This document shows, in pieces, positions 1 to 9,168 of a DNA stretch of 64,000 nt. The stretch comes from Photobacterium atrarenae (lineage in GTDB: Bacteria; Pseudomonadota; Gammaproteobacteria; Enterobacterales; Vibrionaceae). The stretch spans positions 2,294,902-2,358,901 of the forward strand of contig NZ_CP101508.1 of NCBI RefSeq assembly GCF_024380015.1, read 5' to 3'. The notes under the pieces are model-generated. The model saw nothing but the letters and a program-made list of their open reading frames with translations. It did no database searches and was not told the origin of the DNA. Made by a program: the position numbers and the translations under genes. Positions within the stretch are counted from its first letter, which is position 1, and each line of letters begins with the position of its first letter.

Positions 1-255
1 GAACGTCGTGAAAGCCCGGTTCAATCCCAACAGGTAAACCTGGCAACCCAAGCAGCTTCACCAACAAAGCCAACTTGTTCCTCTGCCAGCCCGACGCAGA
101 AGCAGATCTGTACGGTTTGCCAATGGGTGTACGACCCGGAGCAAGGCGAGCCCAACCAGGATGTCGCGCCAGGTACCTCATGGGAAGCGGTGCCAGACAC
201 TTTCCTTTGCCCGGACTGCGGGATTGGTAAAGAAGTATTTGAACCACTGGCTTAG
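1..255 (+). CDS. norV: Anaerobic NO reductase flavorubredoxin NorV, C-terminal end (partial)
   Basis: The reading frame is open from base 1 and ends in TAG at 253-255. The last ~50 codons form a rubredoxin domain: a first knuckle CTVC, then WVYDPEQG, then a second knuckle CPDCG, giving the Cys4 site for one iron. A low-complexity linker precedes it. In E. coli NorV this domain sits at the C-terminus of a flavodiiron protein that reduces NO to N2O in the cytoplasm, with electrons passed from NorW. The next gene starts 10 bp downstream, so the two are one operon. The diiron and flavodoxin domains lie outside the window. The low-complexity linker makes the exact domain border uncertain; the identity is firm because norW follows. 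Confidence 0.9.
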   Translation, partial: ERRESPVQSQQVNLATQAASPTKPTCSSASPTQKQICTVCQWVYDPEQGEPNQDVAPGTSWEAVPDTFLCPDCGIGKEVFEPLA

Positions 256-265
256 GAGGCTGGAC

Positions 266-1411
266 ATGGAGAAGCATATCGTAATTATCGGAAGCGGCTT
301 TGCCGCTTACCAGCTGGTGAAATCACTCCGCAAACTTGATATCGCAGCACCAATAACGGTCATCACTGCTGACAGTGGGGATGACTATTCCAAGCCAGAG
401 CTGAGCCATGTCTTTTCCCGCAGACAGACCGCTGGTGATTTAATTAAGCAGACGGCGGATGAATTTGCTGCTTTACAACAAATTGAGCTGATGAACTACA
501 CCGAAGTTCAATCTATCGATACGAAAGCCAAAATTGTCAAACTGCCAGATCATCAAATCAGCTATTCCAAACTGGTTTTGGCAACCGGTGCGTCTTCGCT
601 GGTACCGGCCTTCGAAGGCAATGCGACGAACGAGATTGCCACGCTCAACAGTCTGGCTGAATATGCCAACCAGCAGGATCGTCTGGCATCCGCTCAATCC
701 GTTGTGGTGATTGGAGCCGGGCTGATCGGTACTGAGATTGCCATGGATCTCACCCTCGCCGGAAAACAAGTCACGCTTTGTGATCGGGCAACTCGCCTGA
801 TGCCAACCCTACTGCCTTCTTTCCTCGGCGCTGAGTTATATCAGGTTATGGTGGAAAATCAGGTCCGGGTCAAACTGCCCTCAACAGTTCAAGCGGTGAA
901 TCGCCACCACCAACAACTTATTGTTCAGTTTGACGATCAAAGCTATGTCGAAGCGGATGTCGTGATCGCAGCCATGGGCCTGAAGCCAAACATCAAGCTT
1001 GCAGATGATGCCGGCCTGGCTGTCAATCAGGGTATTCTCGTTGATGAACAGCTGCGCACTTCTGCTCAGAATGTTTATGCCCTGGGAGACTGCGCCGAGT
1101 TTGGCGGCAAAGTCCGAGCCTTCCTGCAACCGACGATGCTATCGGCGATGGCATTGGCCAAAACGCTGTTGGGAACGCCAACATCGGTCAAGCTGCCGGC
1201 CAGTCTCATCAAGGCCAAAACACCCTGGTTCCCGCTCAGCCTGTCAGGAAAAACAACTGGCGCGCAAACACGATGGGAAGTCACCCGGGATGATAATGGC
1301 TATATCGCCAAGGCTTTTGACCGAGAAACAGGAACACTGATTGGATTTGTCGTCAGTCACGAACAGCAAAAATCTGCGTTTCCGCTGCTGCGCCAGCTAC
1401 CGGCCGATTAA
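266..1411 (+). CDS. norW: NADH:flavorubredoxin reductase NorW
   Basis: A 381-residue FAD-dependent pyridine nucleotide-disulfide oxidoreductase-fold protein. The FAD dinucleotide motif IIGSGFAAYQ is at the N-terminus, the NADH-binding VVIGAGLIGTEIA lies near residue 150, and the second FAD motif VYALGDCAE is near residue 275. It transfers electrons from NADH to the rubredoxin domain of NorV for NO detoxification. I chose the ATG at 266 because AGGAGG (255-260) lies just before it; a frame extension back to 161 runs inside norV. The norVW operon is normally activated by NorR with sigma-54, but that regulatory region is outside the window. A rubredoxin reductase of another pathway is possible in principle, but the norV domain upstream settles it. 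Confidence 0.92.
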   Translation: MEKHIVIIGSGFAAYQLVKSLRKLDIAAPITVITADSGDDYSKPELSHVFSRRQTAGDLIKQTADEFAALQQIELMNYTEVQSIDTKAKIVKLPDHQISYSKLVLATGASSLVPAFEGNATNEIATLNSLAEYANQQDRLASAQSVVVIGAGLIGTEIAMDLTLAGKQVTLCDRATRLMPTLLPSFLGAELYQVMVENQVRVKLPSTVQAVNRHHQQLIVQFDDQSYVEADVVIAAMGLKPNIKLADDAGLAVNQGILVDEQLRTSAQNVYALGDCAEFGGKVRAFLQPTMLSAMALAKTLLGTPTSVKLPASLIKAKTPWFPLSLSGKTTGAQTRWEVTRDDNGYIAKAFDRETGTLIGFVVSHEQQKSAFPLLRQLPAD

Positions 1412-1471
1412 TTTCGGCATGCCCCAGGCACTACACTCCAGGACGATATCTACGTGAAAGGGATTTCATTT

Positions 1472-1498
1472 GAGAGGCCGCCTCAGCCTCTCTTTTTT
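1472..1498 (+). terminator. Rho-independent terminator of norVW
   Basis: A 7-bp stem GAGAGGC/GCCTCTC (1472-1478 and 1486-1492) is followed at once by six T. It lies 60 bp after the norW stop. Confidence 0.85.
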
Positions 1499-1678
1499 CG
1501 TGCCTGCTCATTATCCCCCCGCTCATCAACTCTCACCGTCATCTCTGGTCTTGGAATATCTTGTACTGAGTCCCAATCGCTTTTTGGTGGCCAGACATGC
1601 TTCAAATCAGCATCTTCCCCATCATCTCAACGCTGGAATGCGCTATACTCGCGGCAAACGCCTAGCAATAGTGAACTT

Positions 1679-2812
1679 ATGTACCAACTCAGCTTCGCCT
1701 TTGATGCCTTTCTGGCACAATACTGGCAAAAAAAACCAACCATCATCAAAGGTGGTTTTCAGAACTTCGTCGATCCAATCAGCCCAGACGAGCTGGCCGG
1801 ATTGGCAATGGAAGAAGAAGTCGACTCCCGCTACATCGCCAGACAAGGCGGGAACTGGGATGTTCAGCACGGGCCGCTCAGTTTTGACAACATGCCGGAG
1901 GACAACTGGTCTTTCACCGTGCAGGCTGCCAACCACTGGCATGAAGGCGCCGCGCGTCTGGTCGCCCCGTTCCGCCAGATGCCCGGCTGGCTGTTCGATG
2001 ACTTGATGATCAGCTATTCCACCCCAGGCGGCGGCGTCGGGCCGCATATTGATCAGTACGATGTCTTTATCGTCCAGGGCTCAGGGAAACGCCGCTGGCG
2101 GGTCGGGCCGAAAAAAGAGAATTATGAAGAGGAGTTTCGCCATCCTTCCCTGCGCCATATCAAGGATTTTGATCCCATCATTGATGAGATCCTTGAGCCG
2201 GGCGATATTCTGTATATTCCACCGGGGTTTCCCCATGACGGCTATGCCATTGAGACGGCGATGAGCTTTTCCGTCGGTTTCCGCTCACCGAAAAAGCAGG
2301 AGCTGCTGAGCAGCTTTGCTGATTTTGTGATAGCCAATGAGATCGGCGACGTCCACTACCATAACCCGGATCTACCGGCCCGGAAGAACTACGGCGCAAT
2401 CCTGGATTCAGAGTACTGTGATCTGGAAAACATGATGCGCAGCCTGCTGGATCATCCGGAACTGTTAAAACAGTGGATGGGTGAGCACCTGAGCGCCAAC
2501 CGCCACGAGTTAGATATTATCACCGCTGAGCCGCCATGGCAGATCAGTGAAACTTACCAGTTCCTGGAAGAAGGGGAAACGATTCATCGCCTGGGTGGCC
2601 TGCGGGCTTTCTACTATCCGGAGTACCCGCATATCCTCTACATCAATGGGGAAAGGTTTGAGCTGCCACCAGAGTGCAGCAATGCGGCCACCTATCTTTG
2701 CGATCAGGACACGATCAGTCGCGATAGCCTGGGCAAACAGCTTGATCACCCAGCCTTTATGGCGCTGCTCACCCAACTCATTAATCTAGGGTATTGGTAC
2801 CCGGCTGATTAA
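1679..2812 (+). CDS. roxA: Ribosomal protein uL16 3-hydroxylase, JmjC/cupin-4 family (RoxA/YcfD)
   Basis: A 377-residue Fe(II)/2-oxoglutarate oxygenase. The double-stranded beta-helix core has the HxD metal pair in GPHIDQYD (about residue 122) and the third histidine in PPGFPHDGYA (about residue 185). The C-terminal half fits the winged-helix region of E. coli YcfD (373 residues), which hydroxylates an arginine of ribosomal protein L16. I chose ATG 1679 because the family sequence begins MYQLSF. The frame stays open upstream to 1454, but that stretch holds the norW terminator and a TATACT -10-like box at 1645-1650, so it is leader. No clear Shine-Dalgarno sequence precedes the start. The gene appears monocistronic, with a hairpin after it. 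Confidence 0.88.
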   Translation: MYQLSFAFDAFLAQYWQKKPTIIKGGFQNFVDPISPDELAGLAMEEEVDSRYIARQGGNWDVQHGPLSFDNMPEDNWSFTVQAANHWHEGAARLVAPFRQMPGWLFDDLMISYSTPGGGVGPHIDQYDVFIVQGSGKRRWRVGPKKENYEEEFRHPSLRHIKDFDPIIDEILEPGDILYIPPGFPHDGYAIETAMSFSVGFRSPKKQELLSSFADFVIANEIGDVHYHNPDLPARKNYGAILDSEYCDLENMMRSLLDHPELLKQWMGEHLSANRHELDIITAEPPWQISETYQFLEEGETIHRLGGLRAFYYPEYPHILYINGERFELPPECSNAATYLCDQDTISRDSLGKQLDHPAFMALLTQLINLGYWYPAD

Positions 2813-2838
2813 CAAGCGCTCGCCATCTAAGCAAGCAC

Positions 2839-2870
2839 GACGGCCCTCATTTACCAAGGGCCGCCTTTTC
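2839..2870. terminator. Hairpin terminator between roxA and the convergent chemoreceptor gene
   Basis: The stem CGGCCCT/AGGGCCG (2841-2847 and 2857-2863) is followed on the plus strand by CCTTTTCT. It sits between two convergent stop codons, so it probably serves roxA and may work weakly in the other direction. Confidence 0.65.
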
Positions 2871-2874
2871 TCTG

Positions 2875-4986
2875 CTACACCTTAAACTGTCCGGCCAACG
2901 CCTGCTGATGGGTCGACAGCCGGGTCAGTCGCTGACCAATATCAGCCGAACTTTCGGCCTGGTTCAGGATCCCTTCACTGAGGTTGCGGATATTCACCAC
3001 ATTACGGTTCACTTCACCCGATACTGCCTGCTGCTCCTGTGCGGCATGCATGATCTGCTCATTCATCGCCTGAATTGACTTCACGGCATCCATGATCTGG
3101 TTCAGGCTCTCGACGGCCTGGCTGACTTGATTCGAGGTCTCAGTCGCCAACTGGCTTCCCTCTTCAATCGCCCCGACTACATCCTGGGTGCCCTGCTGCA
3201 ACACTTCAATCACCGAACGGATCTGGCCAACCGAATCCTGGGTCCGGCTGGCGAGCTGACGGACTTCATCGGCGACCACCGCAAATCCTCGCCCCTGCTC
3301 ACCGGCACGCGCTGCCTCAATAGCCGCATTCAACGCCAGCAGATTCGTCTGCTCAGAAATCCCCGCAATTACCTGTAGGATTTGATTGATATCGTCACTG
3401 TTACTGGCCAGCGCCCGCGCCGCCGGCACGGCATGCGCCATTCGCGACACCAGCGCGGTCATCGCTTCAGCAGAGCACTGCACCACCTGCTGGCCATCTT
3501 GCGCCGACACACCCGCCTGATTTGCTGCCACCACTGCCGTTTCAGTATGGTTAACCACTTGCTCAGCAGTCTGGGCCATTTCTTCTGCCGCCGTGGCCAC
3601 CAAATCCACTTCTTTAAACTGTGCCTGGCTGCTGTCCCGGCTACTGCTGGCGACCTGAGCCGCTTCACTGGCAGTTCCCCCCACTTCATCGACCGCCTTC
3701 ACCACTTGTCCCATGGTATGTTGCAGCTTATCGAGGAACCGGTTGAACCATAGTGCCAGCTCACCCACCTCATCTTGCTGCGCAACGTCGAGGCGCTGAG
3801 TCAGATCCCCTTCTCCGGAGGCGATATCTTTCAGGCGCTCGGCCACCTGCTTGATCGGCGCCACCAGCCGGGCAGCAGAGAACAACACCACCAGTAATCC
3901 GACGACCGCAATTACCGCACTGGTCGCCACCTGAATCCAGGTCGATTCCGCCCGCTGCTCGGCGATCGCGGCATCCAGAGCAATGGCTTCGGCCAACACT
4001 TGCTCAGCCGGCAGTTGAATCACCACACCCCAGGAGGATTGCGCCAAAGAGACCGGGGTAAACGCCTGCAACCACTGCTGATCGTCACTCCAGCCGACCA
4101 ATGTATTACCTTGCGCCAGCCAGGCCGAGATAGCTTGAGGCAGACCATCCGCATCGCTGATCGCACTACCGCGACGCTCGCTGGCCTGATCCCAGGCAAC
4201 GATCATGCCCTGTTCGCTAAGCAGGGAAACCTTGCCACGACCGCCAAACATCCGTTGATCAACCTGGCTGATCACCGAATGCAGCATATCGAGCCGAATA
4301 TCGATCCCCATCACCCCGATCGCCTCCTCATCCACAATCAACGGAATCGTAATGGTACTGATCAGTTGTCCCTCACCACCGTGCGTTGCAAATTTCGGCT
4401 CCAGGACACAAGGGCTCTGGCTATTGAGGCTGCAGCGATACCATACGGCTTGTTGCGGCGCGAGTTCATCTTCCGAAAAGACAAACTGGATGGCCTCATC
4501 ACTGCCCGGCTTCGCCCAATATGGCGCAAAACGCCCTCGCTCATTGGCACCGACATAGGAAGCGCTGTGGTAATTGTTGTCCTCGCCATCCAACGCATCG
4601 GGTTCAAAGACCGCAAAAGTGCCGTATATATTCGGGAAATCATTCGCGGCACGCCTGAGCAGCTCATTGATAGAACCACGCAGTGCTTCACTGCCGGTAA
4701 AATTTTCTTCAGCGTTATATTTCAAAAACAACACACTCTGCGCCAACATTTCCGCGCGGTAAGTCGCTTCATCCAGATATTGCTGGACATGAATTGCCTG
4801 TCGCTCGGCTTGCGCCTGAACCACGCTCTGAGATTTGCCGCGAAGGGATGCAAATGACTGCTCACTGACCAATTGCCGGCTTTGAGCCGAGAAGTAAAAA
4901 GAAAGACTGGTGAGTACCAGTACGGTGACCAAAAGGCCAACCCCTGCCATCAGGGTAATTTTCCACTGCACCGATAATGACCGCAT
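2875..4986 (-). CDS. Methyl-accepting chemotaxis protein with dCache-type sensor domain
   Basis: A 703-residue inner-membrane chemoreceptor. A first membrane helix ([19 protein letters not shown]) is followed by a ~300-residue periplasmic region that resembles a double Cache sensor, then a second helix ([20 protein letters not shown]), a HAMP domain and a cytoplasmic coiled coil. The conserved signalling tip is [20 protein letters not shown]. It should bind CheA and CheW and steer polar flagella; the ligand cannot be read from sequence, though dCache domains of this type often bind amino acids or organic acids. I prefer the ATG at 4986 because AAGGA lies about 8 nt before it; an in-frame GTG eight codons upstream lacks a site. 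No chemotaxis genes adjoin it. Confidence 0.85.
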   Translation of the reverse strand: MRSLSVQWKITLMAGVGLLVTVLVLTSLSFYFSAQSRQLVSEQSFASLRGKSQSVVQAQAERQAIHVQQYLDEATYRAEMLAQSVLFLKYNAEENFTGSEALRGSINELLRRAANDFPNIYGTFAVFEPDALDGEDNNYHSASYVGANERGRFAPYWAKPGSDEAIQFVFSEDELAPQQAVWYRCSLNSQSPCVLEPKFATHGGEGQLISTITIPLIVDEEAIGVMGIDIRLDMLHSVISQVDQRMFGGRGKVSLLSEQGMIVAWDQASERRGSAISDADGLPQAISAWLAQGNTLVGWSDDQQWLQAFTPVSLAQSSWGVVIQLPAEQVLAEAIALDAAIAEQRAESTWIQVATSAVIAVVGLLVVLFSAARLVAPIKQVAERLKDIASGEGDLTQRLDVAQQDEVGELALWFNRFLDKLQHTMGQVVKAVDEVGGTASEAAQVASSSRDSSQAQFKEVDLVATAAEEMAQTAEQVVNHTETAVVAANQAGVSAQDGQQVVQCSAEAMTALVSRMAHAVPAARALASNSDDINQILQVIAGISEQTNLLALNAAIEAARAGEQGRGFAVVADEVRQLASRTQDSVGQIRSVIEVLQQGTQDVVGAIEEGSQLATETSNQVSQAVESLNQIMDAVKSIQAMNEQIMHAAQEQQAVSGEVNRNVVNIRNLSEGILNQAESSADIGQRLTRLSTHQQALAGQFKV

Positions 4987-5134
4987 AGAAACAATCCTTG
5001 TTTTTATCACTCAATACTATGTGAGACCAATCGCCACCTGACAAAATCAGATTGGTTTCAACAGGAAAAGAAAAACACCTGGCGTGTTTATTTTTTTGAC
5101 GCTCGATAACACTTTTTTTGACAAAGTCCCAAAT

Positions 5135-5165
5135 AGAAAAAAAGCGCGGTTTTTACACCGCGCTT
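5135..5165 (-). terminator. Terminator of the opp operon
   Basis: The 8-bp stem AAGCGCGG/CCGCGCTT (5142-5149 and 5158-5165), read on the minus strand, is followed by a T-rich run. It lies 22 bp past the oppF stop. Confidence 0.85.
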
Positions 5166-5186
5166 AAAGCCTGTCACAGGCTTGAA

Positions 5187-6176
5187 TTAATGAACGTTCA
5201 AACAGGCAACTGCGTGTATATCACCGCCTTCCAGTTGCGGTTTTTTCTTCGCACACTCATCTGTCGCCTGCGGGCAACGAGTCCGGAACACGCAACCCGA
5301 TGGCGGGTTCATTGGCGATGGCAGTTCCCCCTCCAGCAACTCAATCTCCTTGTTGCGCTCAAGATCCGGGTCCGGAATGGGCACAGCCGACATCAGCGCC
5401 TTGGTATACGGGTGCTTCGGCTCAGCAAACAAGGCTTCACCTTCGCCCATTTCCACTGCATTGCCCAGATACATCACCAGAACGCGATCTGAAATGTGTT
5501 TGACGACCGACAAGTCGTGGGCGATGAAAATCAGGCTCAGGCCCATTTCCTTTTGCAATGATTTCAGCAGGTTCACCACCTGTGCCTGGATCGAAACATC
5601 CAGCGCCGAGACCGGCTCATCACAAATAATCAGTTTTGGCTTCAGGATCAGGGCGCGGGCAATCCCGATCCGCTGACACTGGCCGCCTGAAAATTCATGT
5701 GGATAACGGTTAATCACGTTCGGCAGCAGACCGACTTTGGCCATCATCGCTTTGACCTGCTGCTTCACATCATCGGCACTCATGTTCGGATAAAATGCTT
5801 TCAGCGGCTCGGCTATAATCTCACCCACCGTCATTCTCGGGTTCAGCGAAGCCAACGGATCCTGGAAAATCATCTGGATTTCTTTGCGTTTCTCACGCAT
5901 CGCCACCTGATCCAGCTTGGTCAGATCCTGGCCCAGCCACACCACGTTACCGTCAGTGGCTTCAACCAGACCAATCACAGCTCGGGCAAAAGTCGACTTA
6001 CCACAACCCGACTCGCCCACCACGCCCAGGGTTTCCCCTTCATACAGGCGAATGCCGACACCATCCACCGCTTTGAGTTTGGTTGGCTTGGTCCACGGCC
6101 AGGCAGACTTGGCCGCAATATCAAAATGAACTTTCAGATCATGAATATCCAACAACAAGTTTTTTTGTGCTTCCAT
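5187..6176 (-). CDS. oppF: Oligopeptide ABC transporter ATP-binding protein OppF
   Basis: A 329-residue ABC ATPase: Walker A GESGCGKST, signature SGGQCQRIGIARAL, Walker B LIICDEPVSALD and a C-terminal oligopeptide-transporter extension with cysteines (CVFRTRCPQA) seen in this subfamily. It pairs with OppD to power peptide import at the inner membrane. The ATG at 6174-6176 overlaps the oppD stop by one base (TAATG), the usual coupled arrangement; a GTG two codons upstream is less likely. Last gene of oppABCDF. A dipeptide-type (Dpp) assignment is less likely given the order and the OppA upstream. Confidence 0.93.
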   Translation of the reverse strand: MEAQKNLLLDIHDLKVHFDIAAKSAWPWTKPTKLKAVDGVGIRLYEGETLGVVGESGCGKSTFARAVIGLVEATDGNVVWLGQDLTKLDQVAMREKRKEIQMIFQDPLASLNPRMTVGEIIAEPLKAFYPNMSADDVKQQVKAMMAKVGLLPNVINRYPHEFSGGQCQRIGIARALILKPKLIICDEPVSALDVSIQAQVVNLLKSLQKEMGLSLIFIAHDLSVVKHISDRVLVMYLGNAVEMGEGEALFAEPKHPYTKALMSAVPIPDPDLERNKEIELLEGELPSPMNPPSGCVFRTRCPQATDECAKKKPQLEGGDIHAVACLNVH

Positions 6177-7141
6177 TACCACGTCCCCACATCAGAAAAA
6201 CACGCACGTAAACGACCTTCTGCATAATCTTGCAGCGCCGGTGCCTCTTGCTTACACCGGCTGGTTGCCCGGTGGCAACGCTCCTGATAAGGACAGCCCG
6301 GTGGTAGACGCAGTAGGTTTGGCGGGTTCCCCGGGATCGTCGGCAGAATTTCACCTTCGGTATCCAGACGTGGAATTGCCTTCAGCAGCCCTTCGGTATA
6401 CGGGTGTGATGGCTGATAGAAAATCTCATTGATCTTACCGTACTCCATAGTACGACCGGCATACATCACCAGCACCTTGTCACAGCTCCCGGCAACAACC
6501 CCCAGATCGTGGGTGATCATAATGATCGCCGTATTGAAATCACTTTTCAGTTCATTGAGCAGCTCCATGATCTGCGCCTGAACGGTCACATCCAGCGCCG
6601 TGGTCGGCTCATCAGCAATCAGCAGTTTCGGGCGGCACAGCAGCGCCATGGCAATCATCACCCGCTGGCGCATCCCACCGGAAAACTCATGTGGGTACAT
6701 GGTGATCCGCTTGCGCGCTTCGGGAATTTTCACCGCTTCCAGCATCCGGACACTTTCTTCAAAAGCTTCGGTTTTGCCCATGCCTTTGTGCAGCATCAGC
6801 ACTTCCATCAGCTGATCGCTCACTTTCATGTAAGGGTTCAGCGAGGTCATCGGATCCTGGAAAATCATCGCGATCTGCTCGGCACGGATCTTATTAAGTT
6901 CATGCTCCGGCAGATTCAGAATTTCACGGCCTTCAAACTTAGCGCTGCCGCTAATCATGCCGTTTTTAGCCAGCAGGCCCATAATGGAGAACACGGTCTG
7001 GCTTTTACCGGAGCCGGACTCGCCCACGATCCCCAGAGTTTCACCCTGCTGTAGAGAAAAGTTCAGATCGTTAACCGCGGTGACGATACCGTCTTGTGTT
7101 TTAAATTCTACGCGTAGATCTTTGACATCTAATAAGCTCAT
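6176..7141 (-). CDS. oppD: Oligopeptide ABC transporter ATP-binding protein OppD
   Basis: A 322-residue ABC ATPase: Walker A GESGSGKS, Q-loop MIFQDPMTSLNP, signature SGGMRQRVMIAMAL, Walker B LLIADEPTTALD and a C-terminal oligopeptide extension with CPYQERC. It hydrolyses ATP with OppF to drive peptide uptake. I chose ATG 7141 because AAGGA precedes it by about 8 nt and the protein then begins MSLLDVKDLRVEF as in the family; a 20-residue upstream extension in frame has no site. It is 69 bp after oppC and overlaps oppF by one base. Confidence 0.93.
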   Translation of the reverse strand: MSLLDVKDLRVEFKTQDGIVTAVNDLNFSLQQGETLGIVGESGSGKSQTVFSIMGLLAKNGMISGSAKFEGREILNLPEHELNKIRAEQIAMIFQDPMTSLNPYMKVSDQLMEVLMLHKGMGKTEAFEESVRMLEAVKIPEARKRITMYPHEFSGGMRQRVMIAMALLCRPKLLIADEPTTALDVTVQAQIMELLNELKSDFNTAIIMITHDLGVVAGSCDKVLVMYAGRTMEYGKINEIFYQPSHPYTEGLLKAIPRLDTEGEILPTIPGNPPNLLRLPPGCPYQERCHRATSRCKQEAPALQDYAEGRLRACFSDVGTW

Positions 7142-7210
7142 AAATACTTCCTTATAACGCTTGCCTTTGGCTGAAGCCTGTATGCGGCTCAGCCAAAGCA
7201 AAACTGATTC

Positions 7211-8125
7211 TTATCTGTCTTTTGGATCCAGTGCGTCACGCAAACCGTCACCCACATAGTTAAAGCAGAACAAAGTCACAACCATAAATGCTGCAGGGAA
7301 CATCAGCTGCCAGATAGCCACTTCCATGGTCTGAGAGCCTTCTTGCAACAGCGCACCCCAGCTGGTCATTGGCTCCTGAACACCCAGACCCAGGAAGCTG
7401 AGGAAAGACTCGGTCAGGATCATTGACGGTACCAGTAGGGTTGAGTACACGGCAACAATACCTAACACATTCGGCACAATGTGGCGGGTGATAATTCGCC
7501 AGCGGCTAACCCCAGAGACATACGCCGCTTCTATGAACTCTTTGCTACGCAGCGACAAGGTCTGCCCCCGGACGATCCGGGCCATGTCCAGCCAGGAAAT
7601 CGCCCCGATGGCAACGAAGATCAGCATGATATTACGGCCGAAGAAGGTCACCAGCACGATCACGAAGAACATGAACGGGATGGAATACAGGATTTCCAGT
7701 ATCCGCATCATCACTCGGTCGGTGCGGCCACCGATAAAGCCGGAGGTCGCGCCATACAGGGTACCAATGACCACCGCAACCAGTGCGCCCAGGATCCCGA
7801 CCATCAGGGAGATCCGGCCACCAATCAGGGTTCGGGTGTACAGGTCGCGACCCAGACTGTCAGTCCCGAAAAAGTGACCTTCCGGCCCGAAGCTTGGTCC
7901 TGCGTGCATCGCATACCAGTCGGTATCATCAAAGGCATACTGGCTGAACATCGGGCCGAAGATCACGGCCAGGGTGATCAGAAACAGGATCCCCAGGCTC
8001 ACCATCGCAGCTTTGTTACGCATAAAGCGGATTCGGGCATCCTGCCACAGGCTGCGGCCTTCAATTTCCAGCTGTTCAGAAAACTTCTCAACGGCCTCTA
8101 CATTTTCTTTTTTCGTAAGCATCAT
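7211..8125 (-). CDS. oppC: Oligopeptide ABC transporter permease OppC
   Basis: A 304-residue permease with an N-terminal cytoplasmic tail, a first helix near residue 40 (AAMVSLGILFLITLAVIFG) and a five-helix binding-protein-dependent transport domain. The EAA-type loop EAAYVSGVSRWRIITRHIVPN contacts the ATPases. It forms the membrane channel with OppB. AAGGGG precedes the start, 12 bp after the oppB stop. Two ATG codons in a row (ATGATG) make the first residue uncertain by one. Confidence 0.92.
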   Translation of the reverse strand: MMLTKKENVEAVEKFSEQLEIEGRSLWQDARIRFMRNKAAMVSLGILFLITLAVIFGPMFSQYAFDDTDWYAMHAGPSFGPEGHFFGTDSLGRDLYTRTLIGGRISLMVGILGALVAVVIGTLYGATSGFIGGRTDRVMMRILEILYSIPFMFFVIVLVTFFGRNIMLIFVAIGAISWLDMARIVRGQTLSLRSKEFIEAAYVSGVSRWRIITRHIVPNVLGIVAVYSTLLVPSMILTESFLSFLGLGVQEPMTSWGALLQEGSQTMEVAIWQLMFPAAFMVVTLFCFNYVGDGLRDALDPKDR

Positions 8126-8137
8126 TGTGTTGGCCCC

Positions 8138-9058
8138 TTAGTAACGAATTTTCGGATCAATGTACGCCAGAACGATATCGACAATCGCATTGAAGATAAT
8201 GGTCAGCGTCCCGATGAGGATCGTGATACCAAGTACCAGTGAGTAATCACGGTTAAAAGCAGCGTTCACGAACAATTTACCAATGCCAGGCAAACCAAAG
8301 ATGGTTTCAATCACCACCGAGCCGGTGATAATGCCCACAAAAGCCGGCCCCATGTAGGAAACAACCGGAAGCAGGGCTGGTTTCAGCGCATGCTTAACAA
8401 TGATGTAGGTATAGCTCAGGCCTTTCGCCCGCGCGGTCCGGATAAAGTTACTGTTGAGTGTTTCAATCATGCTACCGCGGGTGATCCGGGCAAAGGTTGC
8501 GACATACAGCAGCGACATCCCGATCATCGGCAGCATCATGTATTGCAGTGAGCCGTCATTCCAGCCACCTGCTGGTAGCCAACCGAGGTTAATCGAGAAA
8601 ATATAAATCAGGACCGGTGCCAGAATAAAGGAGGGCATCACTACCCCGGCCATGGCGGTCGACATGATGGTGTAATCGAGCCAGCTATTTTGCTTCAAGG
8701 CAGCAATCGTGCCGACAGTGACCCCCATGATCAGCGCAAAAATAAAGGCAAAAAAGCCAATTTTCGCTGAAACTGGCAGTGCTTCAGCAACCAGTTCATT
8801 CACCGAGAAGTCTTTATATTTGAAAGAGGGGCCGAAATCACCGTGCAAAATATTACCAAGATACGTGGTGTATTGCTCAAACACCGGCTTATCCAGGCCA
8901 TATTTTGCTTCGATGTTTGCCATCACTTCCGGCGGCAGCGGGCGATCACTTGAGAAAGGGTTTCCTGGCGCGAAACGCATCAGGAAAAACGAGATTGTTA
9001 TCAATACCAACAGGGTTGGTATGGCTTCAAAAATCCGTTTTGCGATGAATTTAATCAT
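8138..9058 (-). CDS. oppB: Oligopeptide ABC transporter permease OppB
   Basis: A 306-residue permease that begins MIKFIAKRIFEAIPTLL, as OppB proteins do. It has about six hydrophobic segments and the EAA-type loop RTARAKGLSYTYIIVKHALK. It pairs with OppC to make the translocation path. GGTGGA precedes the ATG. It is separated from oppA by about 110 bp that hold a hairpin, so it is probably read at a lower level than oppA from the same promoter. Confidence 0.92.
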   Translation of the reverse strand: MIKFIAKRIFEAIPTLLVLITISFFLMRFAPGNPFSSDRPLPPEVMANIEAKYGLDKPVFEQYTTYLGNILHGDFGPSFKYKDFSVNELVAEALPVSAKIGFFAFIFALIMGVTVGTIAALKQNSWLDYTIMSTAMAGVVMPSFILAPVLIYIFSINLGWLPAGGWNDGSLQYMMLPMIGMSLLYVATFARITRGSMIETLNSNFIRTARAKGLSYTYIIVKHALKPALLPVVSYMGPAFVGIITGSVVIETIFGLPGIGKLFVNAAFNRDYSLVLGITILIGTLTIIFNAIVDIVLAYIDPKIRY

Positions 9059-9117
9059 AAAATTCCACCGTTTAGTTCAGTCTGTGACAGTTAAAGATGA
9101 TTCGTAACAAATACGAA

Positions 9118-9150
9118 AAATCTGCGCTGCCCCATTTCAGGAGCAGCGCA
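9118..9150 (-). terminator. Intercistronic hairpin between oppA and oppB (partial terminator)
   Basis: The 8-bp stem TGCGCTGC/GCAGCGCA (9123-9130 and 9143-9150) is followed on the minus strand by GATTTTT. It lies just after the oppA stop and would let only part of the transcripts continue into oppBCDF, giving excess binding protein. That effect is inferred from other opp operons. Confidence 0.7.
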
Positions 9151-9168
9151 TATTAGTTTTCTTGCTGT

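Noticed and set aside
1454..1678. N-terminal extension of the roxA frame
   Set aside because: It covers the norVW terminator and a promoter-like box, and family proteins begin at ATG 1679.
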